From contig SIAD01000004.1 in NCBI GenBank assembly GCA_009691915.1, positions 1 to 64,000 of the forward strand: 64,000 nucleotides of DNA, in the 5' to 3' direction. Numbering within the stretch: the first letter of the stretch is position 1; each line of letters starts with the position of its first letter. Positions 1 through 7,747 of this stretch are shown in pieces. This stretch comes from Phycisphaerales bacterium (GTDB lineage Bacteria; Planctomycetota; Phycisphaerae; Phycisphaerales; SM1A02). A program made the position numbers and the translations under genes. The notes below the pieces were generated by a model. That model was not told the DNA's origin and did not search any database. It saw nothing but the letters and a program-made list of their open reading frames with translations.

Positions 1-405
1 CATCATCGGTTCAAGCGCGGCGAATCGATCGAGCGGTGGCGCAGCATGTTGGACTACGCGTGCGCCAGCCGCAGGCGCGAGTCGAGGCGACACTTCACCG
101 TTGAATCTGTCGCAGAGACCCTTGAGATCGGCGTCGGCCGCCGCGTCGCTGGGGGCGCGCGCGATCAGCGTGGCGAGCTCGCAGGTGGATTGCTCGAATG
201 CTGGCTCGGGTGTGCGCGATGGTTCGATCTCGAGCGTCGGTTCTGCCACGGGCCGGGGTTCGACGAGAATCGACGGCGCTTGGCTGCACTGAATCAACCA
301 TCGCCCGAGCGCGGTGATGAACTGCGCAAACTCTGGATCGGTGGACGCGCGGCGCCGAATGAATGACTCGACTTCGTGAAGCGGATCAGGCGCAGCCGTT
401 GTCAT
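1..405 (-). CDS. Unknown protein, N-terminal part, running off the left edge
   Basis: An open leftward frame of 135 codons has no stop before the window edge, so only the N-terminus is visible. The chosen ATG gives a protein starting MTTAAPDPLHEVESFIRRR. An in-frame ATG at 567 would add 54 residues of poorer composition. The visible part is acidic and proline-rich (around residues 47-66, with VEPRPVAEPTLEIEPSRTPEP) and has no signal peptide, membrane segment or motif I recognise. It lies beyond the leader-distal end of the CRISPR array and on the same strand as cas2. It could be an associated gene or simply the next chromosomal gene; I assign no function. The rightward frame over the same bases is its antisense shadow. 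Confidence 0.55.
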   Translation of the reverse strand, partial: MTTAAPDPLHEVESFIRRRASTDPEFAQFITALGRWLIQCSQAPSILVEPRPVAEPTLEIEPSRTPEPAFEQSTCELATLIARAPSDAAADADLKGLCDRFNGEVSPRLAPAAGARVVQHAAPPLDRFAALEPMM

Positions 406-660
406 TGGATGATGCCAGTCTCGTTGTAAGTCTTTAGTCCCCGACCCAGTCGTGGGCGAGCCTATCAGTGGTGACCGATCGCGAGACGCAGATTCGCTTG
501 GGCAAGGCTCGTTGGCGGATGGGCGCGTTTGGATTGGATGGCAGCGTTGGTGAGTAGTCATGGCACTCTCTTGACGCCGACTCGCAACGATTTGTGACAC
601 GAACTTCCGCGAGGCGGGCATGATTCTCGGCGCGAGTGGATGCCACGGGCCCCGGTCTCA
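406..660. other. Gap between unknown gene and CRISPR array, no gene seen
   Basis: About 255 bp without a convincing coding frame. The leftward frame of the preceding gene stays open through much of it, but codon content is poor and there is no Shine-Dalgarno sequence before either candidate ATG. No further full CRISPR repeat is visible. The last six bases (655-660, GTCTCA) repeat the start of the array repeat, suggesting a small slip duplication at the array end. Confidence 0.5.
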
Positions 661-1200
661 ATCTCAATCCCAGTCCGGCCGGGGGATCGTCCTGACTTGA
701 ATAAGAAGGGGATAATGGTGAGGGGTGTGGATAGTCTCAATCCCAGTCCGGCCGGGGGATCGTCCTGACCTCCTGCTGTCTTCTGAGACTCTCGGAATTG
801 TTGATGGTCTCAATCCCAGTCCGGCCGGGGGATCGTCCTGACATTACAGTGCAGAAGATGGTGGAGGAGGACGCTTGGTGGGTCTCAATCCCAGTCCGGC
901 CGGGGGATCGTCCTGACCATCAGCCGATCCCGCTGACTTCGTCAAGAATTGGTCTCAATCCCAGTCCGGCCGGGGGATCGTCCTGACCACTACAAACATT
1001 TCTTCGTGGCTGAGTAATCTGTCTCAATCCCAGTCCGGCCGGGGGATCGTCCTGACAAGAGGAGCGCGCGCAGTTCCTTGAAGAGAATGGGTAGTCTCAA
1101 TCCCAGTCCGGCCGGGGGATCGTCCTGACCATCTAGTTGGGGTGCGGTTGCTCAACAGGAAGCTGTCTCAATCCCAGTCCGGCCGGGGGATCGTCCTGAC
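661..1200 (-). CRISPR. CRISPR array, 8 repeats of 36 bp and 7 spacers of 33-39 bp
   Basis: Repeats start at 661, 734, 807, 882, 952, 1021, 1094 and 1165. Seven are identical over 36 bp. The first differs only in its leftmost base (A for G). On the plus strand the repeat begins GTCTCAATCCCAGTCC and ends GGGGGATCGTCCTGAC. Read on the minus strand it ends in GGGATTGAGAC, close to the ATTGAAAC handle common in type I and III repeats, with ATCCC/GGGAT able to form a short stem. Spacers are 37, 37, 39, 34, 33, 37 and 35 bp. The minus orientation is inferred from this handle, from the degenerate repeat at the left (trailer) end, and from the AT-richer leader and cas2 on the right. Identical repeats suggest recent maintenance. 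System type cannot be fixed without effector genes. Confidence 0.98.
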
Positions 1201-1533
1201 TGCCCCATTTCTAAGTGGTTGTAAATACTGGGGTTAAGTGGTCAGTTTTTCGTACCTACCTCAAAGTTGGTCGATCAGCATCAAGAAACAGGGGGGTACG
1301 AAAAACACACCGATTTTCGGCCAAAATGAGCGTAGAACAACTGCGCGAGTTATGGATTTCAGAACGCGTAAAGCGGTCCCAATATCGGGTTCAGGAGGGT
1401 CGACTTGTCAAAGAGCGGCACGACCGCGAGGCGCCGCAACGATATCGAATCGCGGGCGGTGTGCAAGCGCAAACGCGGAGGATTTTCAGGCGGTCCGAGA
1501 TCTCGCGATCGCTGCTCCTGGTCGCCGCCACGC
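1201..1533 (-). promoter_or_regulatory. CRISPR leader between cas2 and the array
   Basis: This 333-bp gap has no credible gene; overlapping frames in several phases are shadows. The 150 bp next to the last repeat are clearly richer in A and T than the surroundings, as expected of a CRISPR leader that holds the array promoter and integration signals. It contains a perfect 12-bp inverted repeat (1245-1256 and 1295-1306) and a shorter palindrome-like element at 1313-1327 (ATTTT/AAAAT arms around CGGCC). The part nearer cas2 (about 1380-1533) returns to high GC and shows nothing further. Confidence 0.65.
1245..1306. repeat. Perfect 12-bp inverted repeat in the CRISPR leader
   Basis: The left arm GTTTTTCGTACC (1245-1256) and right arm GGTACGAAAAAC (1295-1306) are exact reverse complements separated by 38 bp. 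They begin 45 bp from the first array repeat. The arms are too far apart for a compact terminator. Possibilities are a dimeric regulator site, an architectural-protein site used in spacer integration, or a structured leader RNA. Function is inference. Confidence 0.8.
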
Positions 1534-1827
1534 TCACGCCACAACCAGCCGCGGTCCCGCGACCGGCATCGCCTTGCCAAGCATCGACCGCATCGCCGCG
1601 CAACGCCCGCACTGCGGGTAGATGCGTATGTCATCCTCGCCGGTATGCGCGACGCTCGCGAGCACCTTCGCAAGAATGCGCGCTTGCGTGTCTGTCAACT
1701 CAGCCTCATAGACCGACTTCTGCACGCGCTGCGTGTACCCAAGAGCGATCTTCGCGAATTGCCGGCGCCTTCGATCGCTGGGTGTGTCGTAGGCCACAAC
1801 GATACGGTGCCGCGCGCAGCGTTTCAT
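1534..1827 (-). CDS. cas2: CRISPR-associated endoribonuclease-family protein Cas2
   Basis: The 97-residue protein has the Cas2 pattern: an early hydrophobic strand with the family Asp (RIVVAYDTPSD, residues 7-17), a basic stretch RRRRQFAK, the central RVQKSVYEAELT and the late RIYPQCGRC. Cas2 forms the dimeric core of the Cas1-Cas2 spacer integrase. The ATG at 1827 is chosen because it precedes the first strand by only six residues, as usual for the family; the open frame extends 39 codons further upstream with unrelated sequence, and no clear ribosome site is seen. The array lies downstream in the same direction. No cas1, cas4 or effector is adjacent: the upstream neighbour is scpA. It may work with a distant cas1, or the genes may lie left of the window. 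Confidence 0.9.
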   Translation of the reverse strand: MKRCARHRIVVAYDTPSDRRRRQFAKIALGYTQRVQKSVYEAELTDTQARILAKVLASVAHTGEDDIRIYPQCGRCAAMRSMLGKAMPVAGPRLVVA

Positions 1828-1956
1828 CGATAATGCGCTTGATCGCGGAAAGTCGATGACAGGGCTCGATGAGGTCTTCGCATGAAATGACATTCGCAGG
1901 GCTCGCTTCACACTGACTTTCAAGCCGGTGAGGAGTCTGAGCACTTCGGCAGTCTG

Positions 1957-2769
1957 CTAGGGCAGAATCTCTCGCGACGCGGCATCCGGATCCGGCTCAG
2001 GAGCCAGCTGGAGCAGTTCGATCTCGATCGGTGCGTCCGCCTCGCTCTGGCGCACCGCGACCTGTTGCTGTCGTGCGAGTTCGAGAAGGGCCAGAAACAG
2101 TCCAATCATTTCTCCGCGAGATCGCCCCTTGAAGATCTCCGAGAATTCCATTCGGCGGCGCTCGCTGCGCGCGAGACGGTCGATGAGATCCGCCTGATGG
2201 AGACTGATGGGAGTGTCGTCGAACTCGATGGTGTGTTCCCCGAGCTTCGTCAGATCGACCGCCTGGATGATCCGCTCGAACGACTCGAGCAGGTCGAGGA
2301 CATGTGCATCACCGATGTCGATTGCGGCGTCGTCGTCTGAGGGATCGCGCGCGACTTCTCCGCCGTGCCCCCCCGCACCGTAGCGCCGTGCGCTCTCCTC
2401 GCGCAGGCGATCGAGCGAGCCCGCCGCCGTTCGGAATTGCTGGTAAGCCAGCAGTTGCTGCACGAGTTCGAACCGCGGGTCAGCCGCGTCCCGCCGCGAA
2501 TCGACCGCAGAGTCATTGGCTCTCTCCGCCGGCGGTGCGAGGGTTCGACTCTTGATCTCCACAAGCGTCGCCGCCATCACCAGAAATTCCCCCGCTACCT
2601 CAACATCGACGCGATGCAGCTGTGTCAGAAACTTGAAGTACTGCTCCATGATCACCGCGATGGGGATGTCGGCGATGTCGACCTCGGCACGGCGGACGAG
2701 AAAAAGCAGCAGGTCTAGTGGCCCCTGGAAGCTGGAAAGCCGCACTTCATACTCGTCCTGAAGAGGCAT
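1957..2769 (-). CDS. scpA: Segregation and condensation protein A
   Basis: The 270-residue protein is the kleisin subunit of the bacterial SMC condensin complex, bridging SMC heads together with ScpB in chromosome organisation. The family N-terminus is obvious (YEVRLSSFQGPLDLLLFLVRR, then VDIADIPIAVIMEQY and FLVMAATLVEIKSRTL). The C-terminal winged-helix part ends LFLALLELARQQQVAV. The middle carries an acidic linker. The ATG at 2769 places this motif at residue 6 as in the family; the longer frame would add 39 residues of no family character and overlap the divergent kdsD. No scpB is next to it. Its stop lies 129 bp upstream of cas2. Confidence 0.95.
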   Translation of the reverse strand: MPLQDEYEVRLSSFQGPLDLLLFLVRRAEVDIADIPIAVIMEQYFKFLTQLHRVDVEVAGEFLVMAATLVEIKSRTLAPPAERANDSAVDSRRDAADPRFELVQQLLAYQQFRTAAGSLDRLREESARRYGAGGHGGEVARDPSDDDAAIDIGDAHVLDLLESFERIIQAVDLTKLGEHTIEFDDTPISLHQADLIDRLARSERRRMEFSEIFKGRSRGEMIGLFLALLELARQQQVAVRQSEADAPIEIELLQLAPEPDPDAASREILP

Positions 2770-2799
2770 CGGCTCAGCGTATCCGCTACTCTCTCTGGA

Positions 2800-3813
2800 A
2801 TGAAGGCGCAGACACGCACATCTGATGCGCTGTTCATGGCGGAAGTCGTGAGGGCCGAGGCGAGCGCGCTGTCGGCCATCTCCCACGCCCTGCGCACCGA
2901 CGCACGCACCGCAGAGCAGTGGTCAGCGGCGCTCGACATCTGTGAGCAGTGCACGGGGCATGTCGTCGTGTCGGGGCTCGGGAAGTCCGGGCTCATCGGT
3001 GCCAAGATCAGTGCGACGCTTGCCAGTCTCGGCCAGCCTTCGCACTTCATCCATCCGGTCGAGGCGGTTCATGGGGACCTTGGACGGCTGCGCGAGGGGG
3101 ATGTGGCGCTCCTGCTGAGTTACTCGGGCGAGACGGCCGAGGTGATCGATCTTGCTCTCCACCTCAAGGCTGACTCGGTGGCGACCGTAGCCATCGTGGC
3201 GCGATCGACGACTGGGCTTGGTCGACTCTGCACTGCTTGCCTCGCGGTCGGTGACATCGTCGAGGCATGTCCGCTCAACCTTGCCCCGACTGCGTCGACG
3301 ACGGCCATGCTCGCTGCCGGGGATGCTCTCGCTCTCGCGCTCGCACGGCGACGGGACTTCCGTGAGGACGACTTCCATCGCCATCACCCCGGGGGAATGC
3401 TCGGGGCGGGGCTCCGTCAGATCACCGATGTGCTTCGATTCCGGGTGGAACGCAATCTTCCCATCGTCAATGACACGCTCTCTGTGCGCAGCGCGCTGGC
3501 CGCGGCGGGGGAAGGACGACGCGCCGGGGCGCTACTTCTGGTCGATCACGACGGAAAGCTCAGCGGGATCTTTACCGACGCCGACCTGCGCCGGGCAATC
3601 AACGCGGGCGGAAGTGCCGCGCTCGACCAGCCCATCAGCAAGTCGATGACGAAGCATCCCACCTGCCTCACCGTGGACTCGCTGGTGCGTGACGCGGTGC
3701 GGCTGGTTCAGGAGAAGAGACTCGACGAGATTCCCGTCCTCGATGCAGACGGTCGTCCGCTCGGGCTCGTAGATGTTCAGGATCTGATCGCGATGCGCGT
3801 CGTTGAGGGGTGA
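2800..3813 (+). CDS. kdsD: Arabinose-5-phosphate isomerase, KdsD/KpsF family
   Basis: The enzyme interconverts ribulose 5-phosphate and arabinose 5-phosphate, the first step toward Kdo of lipopolysaccharide. The 337-residue protein has an N-terminal SIS sugar-isomerase domain with SGLGKSG (58-64), SYSGET (107-112), PTASTTAM (163-170) and HPGGMLG (196-202), followed by two CBS domains (about 205-335), the full-length family layout. The start at 2800 leaves 30 bp to the divergent scpA; an in-frame ATG at residue 13 is possible. The STAS gene follows after 3 bp. Together with lpxI and the O-antigen-ligase-like gene elsewhere in the window it points to an LPS-bearing outer membrane. Confidence 0.93.
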   Translation: MKAQTRTSDALFMAEVVRAEASALSAISHALRTDARTAEQWSAALDICEQCTGHVVVSGLGKSGLIGAKISATLASLGQPSHFIHPVEAVHGDLGRLREGDVALLLSYSGETAEVIDLALHLKADSVATVAIVARSTTGLGRLCTACLAVGDIVEACPLNLAPTASTTAMLAAGDALALALARRRDFREDDFHRHHPGGMLGAGLRQITDVLRFRVERNLPIVNDTLSVRSALAAAGEGRRAGALLLVDHDGKLSGIFTDADLRRAINAGGSAALDQPISKSMTKHPTCLTVDSLVRDAVRLVQEKRLDEIPVLDADGRPLGLVDVQDLIAMRVVEG

Positions 3814-3816
3814 ACC

Positions 3817-4170
3817 ATGGAGACCTATGTCGTCGAAGTGCAGGGTGATGTCTTGGTGCTTCGCGCGGACGGAGGGCTCAACACGAGTACCGCGGGCCAA
3901 CTCTCCGAGAGCATCGCCGCGTTGCTCAAAGGGGGGATTACTAATGTCGTCGTGGATTGCTCCAAGTTGGCGATTATCTCCAGCATGGGGCTGGGGGCAC
4001 TGCTCATGCTGCACACACGGATGAGGCGCATCGGGGGAGAGGTTCGCCTTGCGGGGCTGACAGGCGCAGTGGTGCAGGTCATTCAGATGACCAAACTCGA
4101 CCGAGTCTTTGAGGTCTACAGGGATGTCGAGCAGGCGAAGGCGAGTTTCCGAAAGCGCACGGGGTCCTGA
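3817..4170 (+). CDS. STAS-domain anti-sigma-factor antagonist
   Basis: The 117-residue single-domain protein resembles SpoIIAA/RsbV-type antagonists, which bind an anti-sigma kinase when unphosphorylated. The STAS core is visible: alternating strands with VVVDCSKLAIISSMGLGALL (residues 45-64). The serine pair in ISSMG occupies the usual phosphorylation site. It starts 3 bp after kdsD and is probably cotranscribed. No anti-sigma kinase or sigma factor is adjacent, so its partner is unknown. A second STAS gene lies at 34766-35104. Confidence 0.88.
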   Translation: METYVVEVQGDVLVLRADGGLNTSTAGQLSESIAALLKGGITNVVVDCSKLAIISSMGLGALLMLHTRMRRIGGEVRLAGLTGAVVQVIQMTKLDRVFEVYRDVEQAKASFRKRTGS

Positions 4171-4200
4171 GCGCCCGGCACCGAGTCGTCCACCGGGCGC
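4171..4200. terminator. GC-rich hairpin between convergent genes
   Basis: An 8-bp perfect stem, GCGCCCGG (4171-4178) with CCGGGCGC (4193-4200), encloses a 14-base loop. It fills the gap between the convergent STAS gene and carboxypeptidase gene. There is no T-run on either side, so it would be a weak or bidirectional terminator, or an mRNA-end stabiliser. Confidence 0.5.
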
Positions 4201-4204
4201 GAAC

Positions 4205-5722
4205 TCATCCCCCCAGCGCGCTGCGCGATGGCGCTCCGATCGAGTCAGCGATCAGCGCGGCGATGCGGTCCTGAAGTCGCTTGAGTTTCCCGACAGAGTC
4301 CCGTTCCGTCAGTCCGTTGCCGAGGATGCTGAAGGCGTAGCGGGTTCCGTTGGCGCTCGTTACAAACCCTGACAGGCAGCTGACCTTGTCGATGTATCCC
4401 GTCTTGCACTGGACGACCGCCAGCGCGGGGTTGATCTCCTTCATCCGCTTGCGAACCGTGCCGGACTTGCCGGCCTCGGCGAGGCTTCCGACAAACATCT
4501 GGGCGACGGCCGAGTCGGATCCGAGTGCCGTCAGCCAGGCGGTCATCCCGTTGGCAGTAACCCGGTTCTCCTTGGAGAGCCCGGATCCATCCGAGATCCG
4601 GAATGCGGATGCGCCCTGGCCGATGGCCGTCGTGAGTGCTCGCTCGACCGCGCGGGATCCCGACTCCCAGGATCCTGGACGCTGCGTCGACTGGGCGCCG
4701 ATCCGTTTGAGCAGGCTCTCGGCATAGAGATTCTCGCTCTCCACATTGCATCGCGCCACGATCGTCTCGATCGGAGTACGCAGTACCGGGCCGACCTGCG
4801 TCCCCGACGGAGCTCCGTCGCTGGTCGCCGCCGTGCGAGTCCGCGCGACAGGGATTCCCGCGCGAGTCAGTCGATCGGCAAGGCACTGCGCGAAGAAGAG
4901 CGCCGGGTCGCTGAGCCCGACCGCGATCGGCGACGCGAGCGGCGTCTTCACATTTCCAAAGAGGGTCAGTTCGCCGGTGCTGGGAGCTCGCGCGATCCAC
5001 GCGGTGTTCCGGTCATTCTTCCCGGTGCGGCTGGTTCCCTTGTTGCGGATCGAAAGCCATGGTGCCTTGGGCGAGAGGGCTGTGATGGACGGCACGCCGC
5101 CGGAGCCTGGCGCGGCACTGACCATGAGGGCGTTTCCGTGGAAGTTGGCCCCGGAGGGTGGGGAGCAGTACGCCTCATCAAGCTGATCCTTCGGCCACGC
5201 GGGATGCGCCCCCTCGCGGGCGAAGATGCGGTCATCGACGACCACCTCTGAGAGTGACTTCACTCCGGATTGGGCGACCGCCCGTACCCACGAGTCGAGG
5301 AGGTGCTCGATGGTCATGCCTGGGTGGACGACCCCCGCAGGATCAACGAAGCTCGACTGAGCCAAGAGTTCGGGATCCCCGAGCGCGGGATCCCCGTCCC
5401 CGACGAGAACAAGACGATCGCCGTCGCGAAGTAGCCGAGTCTCAAACGCGAAGTCCGGTCCCAGGGTCATGAGCGCGGCACCGGTCGTGAGGAGCTTCAT
5501 GTTGCTCGCAGGGACCATCGGCTCGTCAGCGTGATAGGAGGTGATGACCCTGCCCGTGGCGACATCGCGGATGCTGACGGCGATGGAAGCTTTCTTGAGG
5601 CCCAGTGCGCCAATCTCCGCCCGCACCGACTGCGAGATATCAGCCGTCTTTGCGAAGTTCGGATGCGGGGCGGCGCCAGCGAGGGCCAGAGTCGCGGCCA
5701 CGGCGAGGGCAGTCAACAGCAT
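4205..5722 (-). CDS. dacB: D-alanyl-D-alanine carboxypeptidase/endopeptidase, PBP4 (S13) family
   Basis: The 505-residue periplasmic serine peptidase trims or cuts peptidoglycan cross-links. The S13 motifs are present in order: SNMK (S73 nucleophile, K76), the SxN-equivalent region DGSGLSKENRV, and CKTGYID as the KTG box. An N-terminal signal peptide (MLLTALAVAATLALAGA) supports the ATG at 5722; the only upstream start is a TTG preceding 16 residues without signal character. Its presence supports a peptidoglycan wall in this organism. It lies 82 bp downstream of tsf in the same direction, so it may be a read-through partner of the rpsB-tsf operon. Confidence 0.92.
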   Translation of the reverse strand: MLLTALAVAATLALAGAAPHPNFAKTADISQSVRAEIGALGLKKASIAVSIRDVATGRVITSYHADEPMVPASNMKLLTTGAALMTLGPDFAFETRLLRDGDRLVLVGDGDPALGDPELLAQSSFVDPAGVVHPGMTIEHLLDSWVRAVAQSGVKSLSEVVVDDRIFAREGAHPAWPKDQLDEAYCSPPSGANFHGNALMVSAAPGSGGVPSITALSPKAPWLSIRNKGTSRTGKNDRNTAWIARAPSTGELTLFGNVKTPLASPIAVGLSDPALFFAQCLADRLTRAGIPVARTRTAATSDGAPSGTQVGPVLRTPIETIVARCNVESENLYAESLLKRIGAQSTQRPGSWESGSRAVERALTTAIGQGASAFRISDGSGLSKENRVTANGMTAWLTALGSDSAVAQMFVGSLAEAGKSGTVRKRMKEINPALAVVQCKTGYIDKVSCLSGFVTSANGTRYAFSILGNGLTERDSVGKLKRLQDRIAALIADSIGAPSRSALGG

Positions 5723-5804
5723 CGGTGGGAATATCGGCCCCAACGGCCTGGCAACATGACAACATGACAAGTCGAAAAAAGAGCGCGGGTCGCGGCGGAA
5801 ACGG

Positions 5805-6608
5805 TCAGCCGCCGACGCGCATGCGCACGAAGGTCGTGATCTTCACGCCGGCGGGCAGGAGCTTGCCGATCGCCACCTTGTCGTCGCGCACATACTTCTG
5901 GCCCAGGAGCGTCGTCTCCTCGAAGAACTTGCGAAGCCTGCCTTCCGCCATCTTCTCGACGATGTTGGCCGGTTTTCCGCTCTCAAGTGCCTCTTTCCTG
6001 GCCTCGTCGCGCTTGGCGGCGACGATCTCGGCGGGAAGTCCGTGCTCATCGACCGACATCGGTGCCGGGACTGCCGCCGCAATGTGCTGGCAGATCCCCG
6101 TAGCCAGATCATCCGGAATCGTCCCTTCATACTGCAGGAGCACGCCGAGTTTGCCGTCGTGATGGATGTACTTCGCGAAGCTGCCACCCACGAGGTGCGT
6201 TCCCTTGGCGAATGAGATGTTCTCGCCGGTCTTGATGCGGACGGTGTCGAGTTGCGCAGTCATCGGTGCGCTCATCGAAATCGCGCCCGTACCGCCCGCG
6301 AGGGCCATCGAAGCCAGTTCGCTGGCCATCGCGCGGAACTCGTCGTTCTTCGCCGTGAAATCGGTCTCCGAGCGGATCTCGACAATCGTGGCATTGGCAC
6401 CGTTGATCGCAATCGAAATGCACCCCTCGCCTGCGGGGCGGTCGGTGCGGTTGTCCATCTTGCCCTTGAGTCGATCTCGAAGGAGCGCCTCCGCCTTTTC
6501 GAGGTCCGAGCCGACTTCGGCCAGCGCGTTGCGACAGTCGCCGAAGCCGAGTCCGGTCCGATTGCGAAGCGCCATCACAGTCTTTGCATCAATGTTCGCG
6601 GTGCTCAT
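5805..6608 (-). CDS. tsf: Translation elongation factor Ts
   Basis: The 267-residue protein is the nucleotide-exchange factor for EF-Tu. It has the N-terminal UBA-like module (VMALRNRTGLGFGDCRNAL, residues 11-29) and the EF-Tu contact motif TDFTAKNDEF (82-91), followed by the core with the conserved FAKGTHLVGG-like stretch. A good ribosome site (AAGGAA) lies just upstream. It follows rpsB by 29 bp, the classical rpsB-tsf order. It is a little shorter than the E. coli protein, as in many phyla with a reduced second subdomain. Confidence 0.96.
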   Translation of the reverse strand: MSTANIDAKTVMALRNRTGLGFGDCRNALAEVGSDLEKAEALLRDRLKGKMDNRTDRPAGEGCISIAINGANATIVEIRSETDFTAKNDEFRAMASELASMALAGGTGAISMSAPMTAQLDTVRIKTGENISFAKGTHLVGGSFAKYIHHDGKLGVLLQYEGTIPDDLATGICQHIAAAVPAPMSVDEHGLPAEIVAAKRDEARKEALESGKPANIVEKMAEGRLRKFFEETTLLGQKYVRDDKVAIGKLLPAGVKITTFVRMRVGG

Positions 6609-6637
6609 TTCGTGTTCCTTCTGGGAGTGCCCTGAAA

Positions 6638-7501
6638 TCAGGCAGGGGCAGGGGTTGCTGGGCTCGCCGCTGGATCGGCGGGCGCGGTCATGACCGCCTG
6701 GCCACCATCGATCGAGGTCGGACCCTCATCCACGCGGAATCGACTGCGAACGCTGCGCCGTTTCGACGCGAGCGGATCCCCCTCGGGGGCGTCTCCCTCA
6801 TCCGCAGAAGGCGCGGAGGTTTGCCGCTGAGTCTTCCCGTCGGTGACGGCTGAGGCAAGCTCCCGCAGCACGATGTCGATCGAGCGCATCGAGTCGTCAT
6901 TGCCCGGGATGGGGATATCCGAGTAGTCGGGATCGCCGTCGGTGTCGATCAGGCAGATCGTCGGAATGCCGAGGTTCTTCGCCTCGCGCACGGCGTTCAT
7001 TTCGCGGTTCACATCGACGACGACGAGTGCCGCCGGGAGCTTGGACATGCTGCGCACACCATTGAGGTTGCGATGAATCTTCTTGAGTTCGCGGGTGAGT
7101 TGCGACTCCATCTTCTTGGAATAGCTCTTGATCCCACCGCCCGCGACGAGCCCTTCGAGCTCCTCGAGCCGCTTGAGGCGATCGCGCACCGTGCGGAAGT
7201 TTGTGAGCAGTCCGCCCAGCCAGCGCTCGGTGATGTAGGGCATGCCGCAGGCCGCGCAGTGAAGTTCAACCGCGCCCCGAGCCTGGCGTTTGGTGCCGAC
7301 GAAGAGGACATCGCCTCCGTCGCTGACAGTCTTCGAGATAAACTTCTTCGCCAGCAGGAGCCCCTTGATGGTCTCCCGGATGTCGATGATGTGGATCTGG
7401 TTCTTGACCCCCTGGATGTACGGGGCCATCTTCGGGTTCCAATTGGAACGACGCTGGCCGAAGTGAATTCCGGCTTCGATGAGTTCGTTGACAAGCGACA
7501 T
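6638..7501 (-). CDS. rpsB: 30S ribosomal protein uS2
   Basis: The 287-residue protein begins MSLVNELIEAGIHFG and continues with the uS2 signature regions (WNPKMAPYI, IDIRETIKGL, RWLGGLLTNFRT). The ATG at 7501 is chosen from homology and a GAAGGAA ribosome site; a longer open frame upstream is the antisense of the divergent mutase gene and leader. About 55 C-terminal residues past the conserved core are Ser/Pro/Ala-rich, an extension not needed for the fold. It heads the rpsB-tsf operon. Confidence 0.96.
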   Translation of the reverse strand: MSLVNELIEAGIHFGQRRSNWNPKMAPYIQGVKNQIHIIDIRETIKGLLLAKKFISKTVSDGGDVLFVGTKRQARGAVELHCAACGMPYITERWLGGLLTNFRTVRDRLKRLEELEGLVAGGGIKSYSKKMESQLTRELKKIHRNLNGVRSMSKLPAALVVVDVNREMNAVREAKNLGIPTICLIDTDGDPDYSDIPIPGNDDSMRSIDIVLRELASAVTDGKTQRQTSAPSADEGDAPEGDPLASKRRSVRSRFRVDEGPTSIDGGQAVMTAPADPAASPATPAPA

Positions 7502-7747
7502 GGCGATTCCTTCTCTTTCAGGCAGCCCCATTTTGGGGGCCAGCGACACCCGAGCGTGCGGCCGGTGAACCTTTCGGTGCCGCGCACTCGACGAGGGCGC
7601 TTTGCGGGGATGAACAAGGCATGTCGTCCGCGGACCCACCGAGGTCCTGGACGCCCTTCCCGCGGTCCATCCGCGATGGATGGGTGCCTCAGGGAGAGTC
7701 GCGCAGCGTAGCGGAAACCTCCGGCAGCGCGCAACTACCATTCCGCC
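7502..7747. promoter_or_regulatory. Divergent upstream region of rpsB and the mutase gene
   Basis: This 246-bp gap separates two divergent starts and must hold both promoters. A short hairpin (TCCATC at 7666-7671 with GATGGA at 7675-7680) lies within the presumed rpsB leader, where S2 autoregulation acts in other bacteria. I see no strong -35/-10 pair, so no promoter is placed. Confidence 0.4.

Noticed and set aside
798-986. Plus-strand frame with a repeated peptide inside the CRISPR array
   Set aside because: The repeated peptide is only the translation of the 36-bp CRISPR repeat.
1215-1859. Plus-strand frame of 214 codons across leader and cas2
   Set aside because: It covers the AT-rich leader and the antisense of cas2 and is Arg/Ser-rich without any domain.
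4171-4200. Reading the hairpin as a regulator-binding site
   Set aside because: It lies at the meeting ends of two convergent genes, where a terminator role is simpler.
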